From assembly GCA_947493575.1 (NCBI GenBank), contig CANLRQ010000021.1, positions 1 to 51,903 on the forward strand: 51,903 bases of DNA, written 5' to 3'. This document shows positions 9,673 to 18,833 of the stretch, in pieces; position 1 is the first letter of the stretch; every line of letters begins with the position of its first letter. The notes under the pieces are model-generated. The model saw nothing but the letters and a program-made list of their open reading frames with translations. It was not told the origin of the DNA and ran no database searches. Origin of the DNA: an uncultured Marinomonas sp. (GTDB lineage: Bacteria > Pseudomonadota > Gammaproteobacteria > Pseudomonadales > Marinomonadaceae). The translations under genes and the position numbers were made by a program.

Positions 9673-10778
9673 CACCATTAAAGCATGGCGGTGATTTGGA
9701 AAGAGTTCAACGTGAAACAGGAGAATCAAACTCACCTATTTCTTGGTTAGATCTCTCTTCAGCGGTAAATAAAGAACCTTGGCCTGTTCCTTCTATTGAT
9801 CCCGCAATGTGGATGGAATTACCTGATACTCATGATCTTAATCAAGCTGCTGCATTATATTATGGAAGAAGCAATCATTTAGCTGTGTCGGGAAGCCAGC
9901 AGGCGATAGAGTGGTTGCCCGTGATCTTGCCTCAAGTGAACCCAACTTTATATTTTCAGAAAAAAGCCAAAGTGATGCTGCCAGCTATTGGTTATCAAGA
10001 GCATGCGCAAGCATGGGAAAAATGGGGTTATAGAGTTGAGTATTATGACAGCCTTAACTCATTATTAACTTCATTTTGGGACATAGTAGTGGTGATTAAT
10101 CCGAATAATCCCACTGCCGAATGGCCCGATATTCAATTGCTTGAACAATTGATGCAGTTAGCAAAAGAAAGGCAGGGTTATCTTCTGGTAGATGAAGCAT
10201 TCATTGATTCAACTCCAGAAAAGAGTCTGCTAAGTCAAAAGGCGACTTTACGTTGGCCTGATGAGCTGATTGTTTTACGATCCGTTGGCAAATTTTTTGG
10301 ATTAGCTGGTGCCAGAGTGGGTTTTTGTTTTGCCACTGATCGAGTTTTACAAGCGCTAAAGCAAGTCATTGGCCCATGGCCTATTACAACAGTATCCGCT
10401 CATGTGGTTACTTATGCTCTACAAGACACGCAATGGCAGAAGCAGGCAAATGATTCTTTAAGAAAAAGGCAAGCGCAATTTCGAGAATCGATTGAGCCAC
10501 TACTGAGAGAGTGGTTCCAAGAGTTAAACTGTGAGTTTTATTGCTGTCGTTCTCACTTTTTCTTCAGTGCCTTTTTTAATAGAAGTTCAGCAGTGTGTAA
10601 TAAAAGTGCTGAAGTAGAAGTGTTTGAAACATTACAAAGTATGGGTGTTCATATTCGTCTTGGAAATGGTTGGTTGCGTATTGCGTTACCTGAAGCGCCA
10701 ATGTTCCCTCAGTTAGAAGCACGCATTCGACTTATTTTAGACAAGAGACTCTTAAGTAAAAAAGGAATAGGTGTGTGA
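9642..10778 (+). CDS. cobC: Threonine-phosphate decarboxylase, PLP-dependent (CobC/CobD type)
   Basis: Makes aminopropanol phosphate from L-threonine phosphate for the cobalamin nucleotide loop. It is a fold-type I aminotransferase-like protein of 378 residues: VINPNNPT (152-159), LLVDEAFID (181-189) and the PLP lysine K217 in RSVGKFFGLAGARVGF. The ATG at 9642 lies inside the 3' end of cbiB (31-bp overlap), and the stop overlaps the cobU start by 4 bp, so translation is probably coupled. Histidinol-phosphate aminotransferase is the nearest alternative; the cob context decides against it. Confidence 0.92.
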   Translation: MGGPHLRFDLAPLKHGGDLERVQRETGESNSPISWLDLSSAVNKEPWPVPSIDPAMWMELPDTHDLNQAAALYYGRSNHLAVSGSQQAIEWLPVILPQVNPTLYFQKKAKVMLPAIGYQEHAQAWEKWGYRVEYYDSLNSLLTSFWDIVVVINPNNPTAEWPDIQLLEQLMQLAKERQGYLLVDEAFIDSTPEKSLLSQKATLRWPDELIVLRSVGKFFGLAGARVGFCFATDRVLQALKQVIGPWPITTVSAHVVTYALQDTQWQKQANDSLRKRQAQFRESIEPLLREWFQELNCEFYCCRSHFFFSAFFNRSSAVCNKSAEVEVFETLQSMGVHIRLGNGWLRIALPEAPMFPQLEARIRLILDKRLLSKKGIGV

Positions 10779-11317
10779 GACATTTAGTACTTGGTGGCGT
10801 CCGCAGTGGAAAAAGTGATTTTGCAGAACGCTGGATAGAAGCCTTATCTAGTGAAAATGACAGCGCAGTTGTTACCTATATTGCAACGTCACAAGCTTGG
10901 GATGAGGAAATGAAAGCACGTATTTTGGCCCATCAATTAAAGCGATCCGAAAAATGGTCGTTAATAGAAGAACCTTTATTTTTATCACAAGCGATAGAGC
11001 GAGTAAATAATACAAATAGTTACCTTATTATTGAGTGCATTACCCTTTGGCTAACAAATTTATTGTGTTTAGAAGACGAGTCAAAATTAAAGGAGGAGAA
11101 AAATAATTTCTTATCCTCTTTGGAATGCTTTCAAGGCAAGCTTGTTATTGTCAGTGGTGAAGTTGGCTTAGGTATTATGCCTATAAATGCATTGGCTAGA
11201 CGGTTTGCTGATGAGCTGGGGAGTTTAAACCAAGTTCTAGCACAGCAATGCCAAAAGGTTACATTAGTATCTGCTGGGTTGCCGTTAACCCTGAAGAATG
11301 AAAGCGACGATTCATAA
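10775..11317 (+). CDS. cobU: Adenosylcobinamide kinase/guanylyltransferase
   Basis: Phosphorylates adenosylcobinamide and then attaches GMP. The 180-residue product has the P-loop GGVRSGKSDFAE (7-18), TYIATSQAWDEEMKARILAHQLKR with the family histidine that accepts GMP, ECITLWLTNLL, and EVGLGIMPINALARRFADELGSLNQ. The usual NEVG is GEVG here. GTG start, overlapping the cobC stop (GTGA). It is the last gene of the cbiB-cobC-cobU operon. The remaining assembly genes (cobS, cobT) are not in this window. Confidence 0.93.
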   Translation: MRHLVLGGVRSGKSDFAERWIEALSSENDSAVVTYIATSQAWDEEMKARILAHQLKRSEKWSLIEEPLFLSQAIERVNNTNSYLIIECITLWLTNLLCLEDESKLKEEKNNFLSSLECFQGKLVIVSGEVGLGIMPINALARRFADELGSLNQVLAQQCQKVTLVSAGLPLTLKNESDDS

Positions 11318-11337
11318 GAACAATAGTGGAACGATGT

Positions 11338-11425
11338 GAGACCTTTGAACGATTACTACACTTGTTAATACTTTGTTAAAAACAGACTCGTTTTGTCGTC
11401 GTTCATGACTTCGTGTAAAGGTCTC
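11338..11425 (+). repeat. Palindromic repeat family A, copy 2 (88 bp, internally deleted)
   Basis: Starts GAGACCTTTGAACGATTACTAC and ends CATGACTTCGTGTAAAGGTCTC; the core TTGTTAATACTTTGTTAAAAACAGACTC is retained, while about 50 bp of the centre present in the full copy at 24298-24437 is missing. It lies 20 bp after the cobU stop, where a terminator would be expected. Confidence 0.85.
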
Positions 11426-11552
11426 TATGAATAATTGTTATGTAAATTACATTTACTTTGGTTAAAATTCGCAAATAATTTCGTTATTAAATCGAAGTAG
11501 TACGGCGAATGAATATCCATGATGCTGAATTTGTCACTTTTAGGAGTTTATA

Positions 11553-12038
11553 ATGAATCCATACTCAAAGGATTACCCTGTTTCTTGGGAAGAATTACAC
11601 CGTAATGCCCGTGCTTTATCATGGCGTTTATTAGAAAAAGGGCCATGGAAAGGTATTATCGCCATTACCCGTGGCGGGTTGGTGCCAGCGGCAATTATTT
11701 GTCGTGAATTGGATATCCGCCTTATCGACACTATTTGTATTGTCAGTTACTCTTCTGAGGGTGCAGAAGCAAATCAACAGGGTGAGCTAAACATTTTAAA
11801 AGGTGTTGAGGGTGATGGCGAAGGGATGCTGTTGATTGATGATTTGGTTGATACAGGTCGAACAGCTCAAAAAGTGAGAGAAATGTTGCCGAAAGCGCAT
11901 TTTGCAACTATCTATGCAAAACCTGCTGGTAAACCATTGGTTGATACTTTTGTAACAGAAGTCAGTCAAGATACTTGGATTCGGTTTCCGTGGGACATGG
12001 AATACACTTTCTCAAAACCTTTAGCAGACAGAAATTAA
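11553..12038 (+). CDS. gpt: Xanthine(-guanine) phosphoribosyltransferase
   Basis: Purine salvage enzyme that converts xanthine and guanine to their nucleotides with PRPP. The 161 residues align along the whole length with E. coli Gpt (152): [34 protein letters not shown], the PRPP loop [13 protein letters not shown] (about residues 94-106) and the C-terminal [13 protein letters not shown]. The insert relative to E. coli is at [16 protein letters not shown] precedes the ATG with good spacing. It is a single-gene unit. Confidence 0.93.
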   Translation: MNPYSKDYPVSWEELHRNARALSWRLLEKGPWKGIIAITRGGLVPAAIICRELDIRLIDTICIVSYSSEGAEANQQGELNILKGVEGDGEGMLLIDDLVDTGRTAQKVREMLPKAHFATIYAKPAGKPLVDTFVTEVSQDTWIRFPWDMEYTFSKPLADRN

Positions 12039-12247
12039 ACGCATTTTTCTAGGTAATGGAGGGGAGACCTTCCTAACCTTATAAATGTTTCCTCCAATTT
12101 AAAGTGTTATGGCCTAAACTAACGTAAGGTTAGTTGGGACATAAATGGATAAAAATGAAAGTAGTGATATTAGATGAATGAGGGTGCTTTTCAGCATATC
12201 ACTGCATTTTGTTAAGTATCATTCAATAAATTAAATAGGATTTGTGT

Positions 12248-12652
12248 ATGTGGAGATCAATCATTAAATTATGTGGGTTGAGCCTGTTGTCTTTTGGCTT
12301 AGCTCAGCCTGCATTAGCTTTAGTTGCTCGTGCTCAATTTGCAAATGATGTGGTGGATCGCGAACCTATTAATGACATTGGTGATACGATCAAGGTTGTC
12401 TATGGTGAGATTCAACGAGTGTATTTCTTTACTGATTTAAGAGATATGTCGGGCCATAAGGTGATTCACCGCTGGTTATTGGATGGTGTGGTGCAAGTGG
12501 AGCTGCCATTTGACATTGGGGGTGATCGCTGGCGTGTTTGGTCTAGCAAAAAACTCATGCCTGGTTTTGATGGAGAGTGGACAGTTGAAATTGTGGACAA
12601 TGGCACAGTAATAGATTCACGCTCATTTAATTACGTGGATGACTTTGAGTAG
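12248..12652 (+). CDS. Exported DUF2914 domain protein
   Basis: A 134-residue protein with a clear Sec signal peptide (hydrophobic 5-24, AQPALA cleavage region) followed by one DUF2914 domain: VARAQFANDVVDREPINDIGD, YFFTDLRDMSGHKVIHRWLLDG, WRVWSSKKLMPGFDGEWTVEIVDN. The domain is a small beta sandwich of unknown function; in other proteins it is attached to membrane or DUF5924-type partners, while here it is alone and periplasmic. The ATG at 12248 is chosen over a TTG at 12242 because TAGGA lies about 9 bp upstream. A good terminator follows. Confidence 0.82.
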   Translation: MWRSIIKLCGLSLLSFGLAQPALALVARAQFANDVVDREPINDIGDTIKVVYGEIQRVYFFTDLRDMSGHKVIHRWLLDGVVQVELPFDIGGDRWRVWSSKKLMPGFDGEWTVEIVDNGTVIDSRSFNYVDDFE

Positions 12653-12681
12653 ATAGCCTTAGTTTTTACGCGTGTAGTTTA

Positions 12682-12706
12682 GAAGGCTTATTTAAGCCTT
12701 TTTTAT
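12682..12706 (+). terminator. Intrinsic terminator after the DUF2914 gene
   Basis: AAGGCTTA-TT-TAAGCCTT followed by a T-rich tail, 30 bp after the stop codon. Confidence 0.85.
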
Positions 12707-12721
12707 GCTTTTTAATAAGGG

Positions 12722-12815
12722 GAGACCTTTGCACTACTATTACGCTTGCTAATACTTTGTTAAAAACAGGCTCAAAATGCTCATTTATAACTCATAAACT
12801 TCGCTGTTTTTTGCC
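12722..12815 (+). repeat. Palindromic repeat family A, copy 3 (left part only)
   Basis: Begins GAGACCTTTGCACTACTATTACGC and follows the full-length consensus through TAATACTTTGTTAAAAACAG and CTCATAAACTTCGC, then stops matching near TTTTTTGCC. The right half, with the second inverted terminus, is absent, so this copy is truncated. It sits between DUF2914 and the convergent astB. Confidence 0.8.
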
Positions 12816-12904
12816 GAAGAATATATCATGGTGGTTTTTCATGGAGTAAAAGGGGAAAACTATTATGAGAATGCGGAGCATTTTTAGTGGGTACCTAATC
12901 TCAT

Positions 12905-12940
12905 AAAGCCAGTAAAAACAATGTTTTTCAACTGGCTTTA
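12905..12940 (-). terminator. Probable terminator of the ast operon
   Basis: AAAGCCAGT and ACTGGCTTT form a 9-bp perfect stem, with an AT-rich loop that can itself pair (AAAAACA/TGTTTTT). It is located 25-60 bp after the astB stop on the minus strand. No strong T tract follows, so the efficiency is uncertain. Confidence 0.5.
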
Positions 12941-12963
12941 GAGGCTCTTTGTGCTGGAAGAGT

Positions 12964-14313
12964 TTATGCTTTTTGGAAGTTGTAAATGCTTCCAAGACTC
13001 ATTATTTGAGTGAGTTCATCCAACGCAGTTCTGCTTTCTATTAATAGTTGAGGATCAGCAAGATCCTGTTCTACTAAACGGTCACGGTAATGTTGATCAA
13101 CCCATTGATTTAATCGAGTATACAAGGTGTTATTCATTAAACAATGTGGATTGACCGCTGCTCTCTCTGCCTCTGTTAAAACAACTCGTAATCGTAAACA
13201 TGCAGGCCCTCCTCCATTACTCATGCTTTGCTTTAAATCGTAAACTTTGATCTCATTAATAGGCCCGCTGCCTGTGACTAAACTGTTTAAGTACTGCCAA
13301 ACAGCTGGATTATTTTGGCACTCTCCAGGAACAATAATGGTCATGTCACTTGGAGCACGACTTAGTAGCTGGCTATTAAACAGATACGACTTAACGCAGT
13401 CTTCCACAGAAACTAAGTTGCTTGGAACCTCAATAAAGTGGAAGGGTTCAGGGCTTCCTTCCCATGCAGACATAATATCTTGTTGCATTTTTTCAGTATG
13501 TAAAAATGCTTCTTCATGATAAAAATGTGTATTCCTATTACCGACCGCAATGACGTCATTATGAAAAACACCGGCGTCAATAACTGCAGGGTTCTGTTGA
13601 GCATAAACCACTTTGTTATCAGATAAACCATGCATACGCGCAACCGCCTCCGATGCTTCTAATGTATGTCGGGCAGGAAAGCGAGTGGGTTTTGGATGGG
13701 ATGGATTAAAAGCCGCCATTCCGTAAACGAAAAACTCGATGCCTTTTTCACCATATTCTGCGCAAAATCGAGTGTGATTAGCTGCACCTTCATCACCAAA
13801 GTGTTCTACGCTAGGTAGAGCTTGATGATGGGCAAAATGTTTCTCATTGTTGAAAGTCGCAGCTAAAATAGCCCCTGTTGTTTCATGTTCAATGGAACGA
13901 TGAAATTTATTAACTAAATTCGCCGGAGTAAAGTGAATACGCCCATCATGGGTATCTGCACTTGGAGAAACGGTTGCTGCATTGGCTGTCCACATGCAGG
14001 AAGCTGAACTTGCTGCTGCTAAAATACTAGGCGCTTTTTTTGCGGCTTGTTGCAATACTTGGGCATCACTCCCTGAGAATCCTAAACGACGTAAGCTAGG
14101 CAAATGAGGGCGTTCATGGGGTGCTAAAACACCTTGAACAAACCCTAAATCAGCCAATGCTTTCATTTTTGTCAAACCTTGCTTTGCCGCTTCCTTGGGG
14201 TTAGACGGTTTGTCTACGTTATTTAAAGAGGCGACATTACCAAATGAAAGGCCACTGTAATTGTGTGTTGGGCCGACTAATCCATCAAAATTTGCTTCGT
14301 TTGCCTTGTTCAT
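12964..14313 (-). CDS. astB: N-succinylarginine dihydrolase
   Basis: Second step of the arginine succinyltransferase (AST) pathway: hydrolyses N2-succinylarginine to succinylornithine, CO2 and ammonia. The 449 residues match AstB/AruB (447). The start is typical ([19 protein letters not shown]), and the known triad is conserved at equivalent places: E175 (GDEGAANH), H251 (GVFHNDV) and C372 (GGGPACLRL). It is the last ast gene here; a family A repeat separates it from astD. AstE and AstC are not encoded nearby. Confidence 0.97.
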   Translation of the reverse strand: MNKANEANFDGLVGPTHNYSGLSFGNVASLNNVDKPSNPKEAAKQGLTKMKALADLGFVQGVLAPHERPHLPSLRRLGFSGSDAQVLQQAAKKAPSILAAASSASCMWTANAATVSPSADTHDGRIHFTPANLVNKFHRSIEHETTGAILAATFNNEKHFAHHQALPSVEHFGDEGAANHTRFCAEYGEKGIEFFVYGMAAFNPSHPKPTRFPARHTLEASEAVARMHGLSDNKVVYAQQNPAVIDAGVFHNDVIAVGNRNTHFYHEEAFLHTEKMQQDIMSAWEGSPEPFHFIEVPSNLVSVEDCVKSYLFNSQLLSRAPSDMTIIVPGECQNNPAVWQYLNSLVTGSGPINEIKVYDLKQSMSNGGGPACLRLRVVLTEAERAAVNPHCLMNNTLYTRLNQWVDQHYRDRLVEQDLADPQLLIESRTALDELTQIMSLGSIYNFQKA

Positions 14314-14402
14314 TAGAACCTCAGGGTAAGGGGCTGTTAGCCTGTCTATGAAAGACTAACAACCGTGATGAAAGTAATTGTTAAGTTGAGAATTGTTAAC
14401 TT

Positions 14403-14550
14403 AAGACCTTTGTACGACTATGACGTTTGCTAATACTTTGTTATAAACAGACTCAAAATGCGCATTGATAACTCATAAACGCCACTTTTTCGTCTATTTT
14501 TTTCTCGTCTTATCATTGCTCGTCGTATCATTGCTCGTCGTGCAAAGGTC
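14403..14550 (+). repeat. Palindromic repeat family A, copy 4 (148 bp)
   Basis: Full-length form inside the ast operon, between astD and astB. The left end is AAGACCTTTGTACGACTATG and the right end CGTCGTGCAAAGGTC. A 15-bp unit ATCATTGCTCGTCGT is duplicated in tandem at 14512-14541, which explains the extra length. The final GTCG differs from the family GTCTC. Confidence 0.85.
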
Positions 14551-14588
14551 GCAACTTGTAATAAGAGTTATTGTAAAGAGATAAATGC

Positions 14589-16085
14589 TTATAGATAAAG
14601 TCCTGGTACAAGCTTCTCTGGAACACTAAGCTCTTCAACTTCAATACTAGAAACCGGGTAAGCACAGTAATCTGCTGCGTAGTAAGCACTTGCTCTATGG
14701 TTTCCGCTTGCTCCTGTTCCACCAAATGGTGCTGCACTAGAAGCCCCTGTGGTTTGGCGGTTCCAGTTAATAATCCCAGCGCGGCTATTGCGGAAAAACC
14801 AATCGTACTCTGTTGCATCATCAGACAGAATTCCAGCCGATAACCCAAAGCGAGTATTGTTGGCAATTTCCATTGCTTCATCCATTGACTGATAACGAAT
14901 GACAGTTAGTAAAGGACCAAAGTGTTCACTATCCGGTAATTCACTAAGTATTTCTGTGGCATCAACAATTCCTGGTGTAACAAACCCAGAGTCACTTGGG
15001 CCACGGCTCATTGGATACAATGATGCAGCACCAAGTTTCACTAGATTATTATAGGCTTGTAATAAGCCATCCGCTGCTTGAGCAGAAACAACAGGGCCCA
15101 TAAATGGTTGTTCAGAGGCATCAAATCGATCAATATTCAATTTGCTGGTTGCTTCAATCAACTTAGTAATGACAGCATCGCCATGAGCACCTACTGGCAC
15201 TAATAAACGACGAGCACAGGTACAACGTTGACCTGCTGAAAGGAAGGCAGATTGAATGATCTCATGCACTGTCGCATCTACATTTTGAGTTTTCTCTGAG
15301 ACAAGGAGAGGGTTATTTCCACCCATTTCAAGAGCAAGAATTTTACCGGGATGTCCTGCAAAATCTTTATGTAGAATATGTCCAACCTGAGGACTGCCGG
15401 TAAAAAATAGGCCGTCGATCTCATTATGATTAGCTAATGCAACACCCGTTTCTCTTTCTCCTTGAACCATATTTAGCACGCCCTTTGGTAAGCCTGCTTG
15501 TTCCCAGAGTTGAATAACAAAATCTGATGTTGCTGGTGCCTGTTCACTTGGTTTAAGAACGATAGTATTGCCAGCAATTAATGCGGGAACAATATGACCA
15601 TTTGGTAAATGACCGGGGAAATTGTATGGACCAAATACAGCGACGACACCATGAGGTTTATGGCGCAAGCGTGCTGTAGCACCCGGCATTGGTGTTGTTT
15701 TTTCGCCAGTACGCTCATTATAGGCTTGCTTGGATATAGTGACTTTACCAACCATAGCTGCTGCTTCAGTGCGTGTTTCCCAAATAGGTTTCCCTGTTTC
15801 ACGGCTTATTGTATGTGCAATTTTTTCACTGTTTGCTTTTACTAACTCTGCAAAGCGATCAATGATAACAAGGCGATCATCTAAACTCATGTTCGCCCAA
15901 TCAGAAAAAGCAATACGAGCGGCTTTTATTGCAGAGTCTACTTGTTCGGCTGTCGCTGCATTACTTTCCCATACAAGAGAGGCATCTGAAGGGTCAATAG
16001 AACGACTCAGTTTACCTAGACCTTCCACCCATTCACCATTAATAAAGTGAGCTTGTTTTACTGACTTTAACTGAATTGCTGTCAT
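14589..16085 (-). CDS. astD: N-succinylglutamate 5-semialdehyde dehydrogenase
   Basis: Fourth step of the AST pathway: NAD-dependent oxidation of succinylglutamate semialdehyde. It has the aldehyde dehydrogenase fold (498 residues; family about 490): [22 protein letters not shown] (148-169), the general base E253 in [10 protein letters not shown] and the nucleophile C288 in GQRCTCARR. The start ATG at 16085 gives the AstD-like leader [10 protein letters not shown]. It lies 30 bp downstream of astA and is probably co-transcribed with it. Confidence 0.95.
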   Translation of the reverse strand: MTAIQLKSVKQAHFINGEWVEGLGKLSRSIDPSDASLVWESNAATAEQVDSAIKAARIAFSDWANMSLDDRLVIIDRFAELVKANSEKIAHTISRETGKPIWETRTEAAAMVGKVTISKQAYNERTGEKTTPMPGATARLRHKPHGVVAVFGPYNFPGHLPNGHIVPALIAGNTIVLKPSEQAPATSDFVIQLWEQAGLPKGVLNMVQGERETGVALANHNEIDGLFFTGSPQVGHILHKDFAGHPGKILALEMGGNNPLLVSEKTQNVDATVHEIIQSAFLSAGQRCTCARRLLVPVGAHGDAVITKLIEATSKLNIDRFDASEQPFMGPVVSAQAADGLLQAYNNLVKLGAASLYPMSRGPSDSGFVTPGIVDATEILSELPDSEHFGPLLTVIRYQSMDEAMEIANNTRFGLSAGILSDDATEYDWFFRNSRAGIINWNRQTTGASSAAPFGGTGASGNHRASAYYAADYCAYPVSSIEVEELSVPEKLVPGLYL

Positions 16086-16115
16086 TGAGGTGTCCTCATA
16101 AATTAAAAATAAAAA

Positions 16116-17153
16116 TTAACGACGAGATGAAAGCTCGACTAAACGAACCGTATCGTTGTTTTCAACACAAAGGCCGCGAGCTTCTTCTTCTGTTAAAGTA
16201 ATAGAGCTTCCTGGAACGTTAGTGCGTTGTATGAGGATGCATCGGAAATCTTTTAACTTTAAGTTTGAAACTACGTAGAACTCACCTTCCTGCGCGCTCT
16301 TTGATTGTCCTATATTTACAATGGCTAAACGGCTATTACGTACTGCTCTAATATCCTGCACTCTTGCTTCAATCGTTGGGCCTCCATCGAAAATATCCAC
16401 ATAGTTTTCAAAGCGGAAGCCTTCTTGCTCTAGAAGTCGACGAGCTGGTGCTGTTTTTTCGTGTACCTTTCCTAATACGTCTTTGGCTTCATCGCTTAGT
16501 AAAGAAACATAGACTGGATTATTCGGCATAAGCTCGGCGATAAATTGCTTGCCACCCAAGGAAGTCATTTCATCTGCTTTTTTAAAGTCAATTGAGAAGA
16601 AGTGTCGACCTAAGCTTTCCCATAAAGGAGAGCGGCCGTTTTCATCACAGACACCTCTCATTTCTGCAAAGACTTTTTCAGTAAAGCGCTCAGGGAATTG
16701 AGCTAAAAACATAAAACGGCACTTAGAAAGAAGTTGACCATTTTTTGAGTGACGATAGCCTTCATCTAAGAAGAGGGTGCAGAGTTCACTAAAGCCTGTA
16801 TAGTCATTATTGAGCACTAATGTAGGCATAATATTATGCACACTCAATTCTCTAGAAGAGTGCACAAGGTTACCTAAGTGATAACTATAGAAAGGCTCAT
16901 CTAAACCTACGGCTCCGAGTAAACCGCTGGTGCCTACAAGTTCTCCTGTTTCTGTGTCTTCCATAACGAATAAGTAACTTTCATTGGTGGGCTCTTTTAG
17001 ATCTGCTTGTTCAAATGCCTGTACAGAAGCTTGGATTTTTTGCTCAAGAATCTCATGGTTTGGTATTAAGGAGGTAAACCCTACTCCGGTTTTTTCTGCT
17101 AATTTATACAGCTGCTCAATTTCATGTTCTTGTATAGGGCGGATAATCATCAT
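16116..17153 (-). CDS. astA: Arginine N-succinyltransferase, AstA/AruG-like subunit
   Basis: First step of the AST pathway: transfers succinyl from succinyl-CoA to arginine. It is a GNAT-like AstA fold of 345 residues, closest in character to E. coli AstA: MMIIRPI start, LVHSSRELSVHNIMPTLVLNND, SELCTLFLDEGYR, RGVCDENGRSPLWESLGRHFFSIDF, FIAELMPNNPVY, YVDIFDGGPTIEA. It is preceded by a paralogue at 17229-18242; the pair resembles the aruF-aruG heteromer of Pseudomonas. The gap to astD is 30 bp. Confidence 0.93.
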   Translation of the reverse strand: MMIIRPIQEHEIEQLYKLAEKTGVGFTSLIPNHEILEQKIQASVQAFEQADLKEPTNESYLFVMEDTETGELVGTSGLLGAVGLDEPFYSYHLGNLVHSSRELSVHNIMPTLVLNNDYTGFSELCTLFLDEGYRHSKNGQLLSKCRFMFLAQFPERFTEKVFAEMRGVCDENGRSPLWESLGRHFFSIDFKKADEMTSLGGKQFIAELMPNNPVYVSLLSDEAKDVLGKVHEKTAPARRLLEQEGFRFENYVDIFDGGPTIEARVQDIRAVRNSRLAIVNIGQSKSAQEGEFYVVSNLKLKDFRCILIQRTNVPGSSITLTEEEARGLCVENNDTVRLVELSSRR

Positions 17154-17228
17154 AATCAGGTATCTCTTTAATCAATATCTCTTTAATCAGTAAAAAGGTG
17201 CAATGGATCATAAACTAGTGAATGTAAG

Positions 17229-18242
17229 CTATAGTGGTATCCATTGTATTTTGTCACCTTCAAGTATTTTTAGTCTTTGCTGGGTAGCTGTTTCAATGGT
17301 TATGCCTGCATGGCTATCGTATGCGGGAGCTGCTGTTGCTCGAAAATCGCCTAACTCACCGGTGGCAATTAGGTGCATTGGAGCACTGCTTAGATCGTCT
17401 TCCACAGAGGCTTGACCCAGTTTACTGTTTGCTACTGTGTGTATGTCATGTAAGCGTGATTCAACAGTGGGCCCAGCATCAAAAATATCCACGTAATTAC
17501 GGAATTGAAAACCTTCTTCTAACAGTATTTCAGCACTTTTATCTGATTCTTCATGAACAACACCAATAGCATCTTGCGCTTCTTTTGGCAGAGTAGGAAC
17601 GTAAATTGGATACCTCGGCATTAAATCAGCTATAAAATTTTTATTGCTGACACCCGATAAATAGTCGGCTTTTTGAAAGTCCATTGAAAAAAAGTGCTTC
17701 CCTAAAGAGTCCCAAAAAGGAGAGATTCCATGGCGATCACTTTCACCCCGTAATTCAACAAACAATCTTTTTGTAAAGCGTTCTTTATGGCGTGCAATAA
17801 AAAGTAACCTTGCTCTTGAAAGTAATGACATCGCAATGTGATTTTGATGTGCACGATCAACAACCAAAGCCATCATACGACTGGTTCCATTGTAGTCATG
17901 GCATAGAAAAAGTGCAGAAATGCGATTATGAATTTGCATCTGCGGAGACGCATGAACCACTTCGTCAATACGATAACTGTAAAAAGGAGTGTCTGCCCCC
18001 ACCATGGCTTCTAACCCGCAAACACCAACAATGGAGTCTCTACTGGTATCAATCAGAACAAAGCTATAAGATTCATCTCCTGGCTGGCTGACAGATGATT
18101 GCATTGATCTCTTGGTTGAAGCTATGCGATCATTCAAGCGATCACGATTTGCAGGAAAGTTGGTAAAGCCTATACCAGCTTGTTGAGCAAGTCGTTCTAA
18201 TGCTGGTAAATCGGAAAAATCAACAGGTCTCACTAAATACAT
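17229..18242 (-). CDS. aruF: Arginine/ornithine N-succinyltransferase, AruF-like subunit
   Basis: Paralogue of the next gene downstream, same fold, 337 residues: MYLVRPVDFSDLPALERLAQQ, VVHASPQMQIHNRISALFLCHDY, SPFWDSLGKHFFSMDF, FIADLMPRYPIYVPTLP, NYVDIFDAGPTVESRL. By position (first gene of the operon) and by the IHNKI/SLCHD-like segment it corresponds to the AruF (alpha) subunit, which in Pseudomonas forms a heteromer with AruG and accepts arginine and ornithine. The assignment of alpha versus beta is by order and motif, not by alignment score. A sigma-54-like promoter lies upstream. Confidence 0.87.
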   Translation of the reverse strand: MYLVRPVDFSDLPALERLAQQAGIGFTNFPANRDRLNDRIASTKRSMQSSVSQPGDESYSFVLIDTSRDSIVGVCGLEAMVGADTPFYSYRIDEVVHASPQMQIHNRISALFLCHDYNGTSRMMALVVDRAHQNHIAMSLLSRARLLFIARHKERFTKRLFVELRGESDRHGISPFWDSLGKHFFSMDFQKADYLSGVSNKNFIADLMPRYPIYVPTLPKEAQDAIGVVHEESDKSAEILLEEGFQFRNYVDIFDAGPTVESRLHDIHTVANSKLGQASVEDDLSSAPMHLIATGELGDFRATAAPAYDSHAGITIETATQQRLKILEGDKIQWIPL

Positions 18243-18315
18243 GATAAGTCTCCATATGAAGAGTTATGGCTTATTCTTGTATGTGTTTTAAATAATTCGG
18301 CATATACTTAATTTA

Positions 18316-18331
18316 CGCTAGCAGTATGCCA
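18316..18331 (-). promoter_or_regulatory. Candidate sigma-54 promoter of the aru/ast operon
   Basis: On the minus strand the sequence is TGGCATACTGCTAGCG. It has GG and GC in the -24/-12 spacing (10 bp between), with 5 of 6 matches to TGGCAC and a weaker TAGC for TTGC. The predicted start would be about 63 nt before the aruF ATG. E. coli ast is sigma-54/NtrC dependent, so the site is biologically plausible. Confidence 0.45.
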
Positions 18332-18357
18332 CTTAATACCAATAACTTAGATGGTGT

Positions 18358-18427
18358 ATTATTCAGGAATATTGATAATGAGAGTAGATGTAAACTTTCA
18401 AATTTGCGACAAAATATTCTGAATAAT
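18358..18427. promoter_or_regulatory. Widely spaced inverted repeat, operator-like
   Basis: ATTATTCAGGAATATT (18358-18373) and AATATTCTGAATAAT (18413-18427) are near-perfect reverse complements, 39 bp apart. Each arm is itself a small dyad (ATTC-nn-GAAT). It lies between aruF and the divergent DUF1653 gene, upstream of the sigma-54-like site, where an activator would bind. The regulator is unknown. Confidence 0.45.
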
Positions 18428-18462
18428 GCTTAATTAAGTCAAAAATACAAAAGAAGAGCATT

Positions 18463-18723
18463 ATGAGGACACTTAAACCGGGTTTATATCGTCACTTTAA
18501 AGGTATGGAATATTTAGTCGAAAACGTTGCTCGACACAGTGAAACGATGGAAGAGTTAGTTGTTTATCAGGCTTTGTATGGTGAATGTGGTTTATGGGTT
18601 CGCCCACTTAACATGTTTAAAGAAACGGTCGTTATAGGTGGTGAAGAGATCCCACGTTTTCAGTGGATTGGTTCCTTGGAAGAAGCAAAAGTGAAGTTAG
18701 CAGCGATATCATCTGAATCTTAG
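18463..18723 (+). CDS. DUF1653 domain protein
   Basis: An 86-residue soluble protein that is nearly all one DUF1653 domain: LKPGLYRHFKGMEYLVENVARHSETMEELVVYQALYGECGLWVRPLNMFKETV and EIPRFQWI. The family is widespread and its function is unknown. The ATG at 18463 follows AAGAAGAG with good spacing. It is divergent from the ast operon and shares its control region, but no link in function is established. Confidence 0.85.
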   Translation: MRTLKPGLYRHFKGMEYLVENVARHSETMEELVVYQALYGECGLWVRPLNMFKETVVIGGEEIPRFQWIGSLEEAKVKLAAISSES

Positions 18724-18789
18724 TGAGACAGTTAATTCCATGAGTATGGGGAATATCGGTAATCTTTTATACTCTCCCGAGAGCTTTTA

Positions 18790-18818
18790 ACAAGCGTAAT
18801 AGTCGTGCAAAGGTCTCT
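18790..18818 (-). repeat. Palindromic repeat family A, copy 5 (one end only)
   Basis: A 29-bp fragment matching one inverted terminus and adjoining core (CAAGCGTAATAGTC then GTGCAAAGGTCTC), in the opposite orientation to most copies. It is located between convergent DUF1653 and the LysR gene. Confidence 0.7.
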
Positions 18819-18833
18819 CCTGTAGCCACTACA

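Noticed and set aside
11469..11484. PurR-box-like sequence TCGCAAATAATTTCGT upstream of gpt
   Set aside because: Three of the key conserved positions differ, including both central bases, and PurR presence is unknown.
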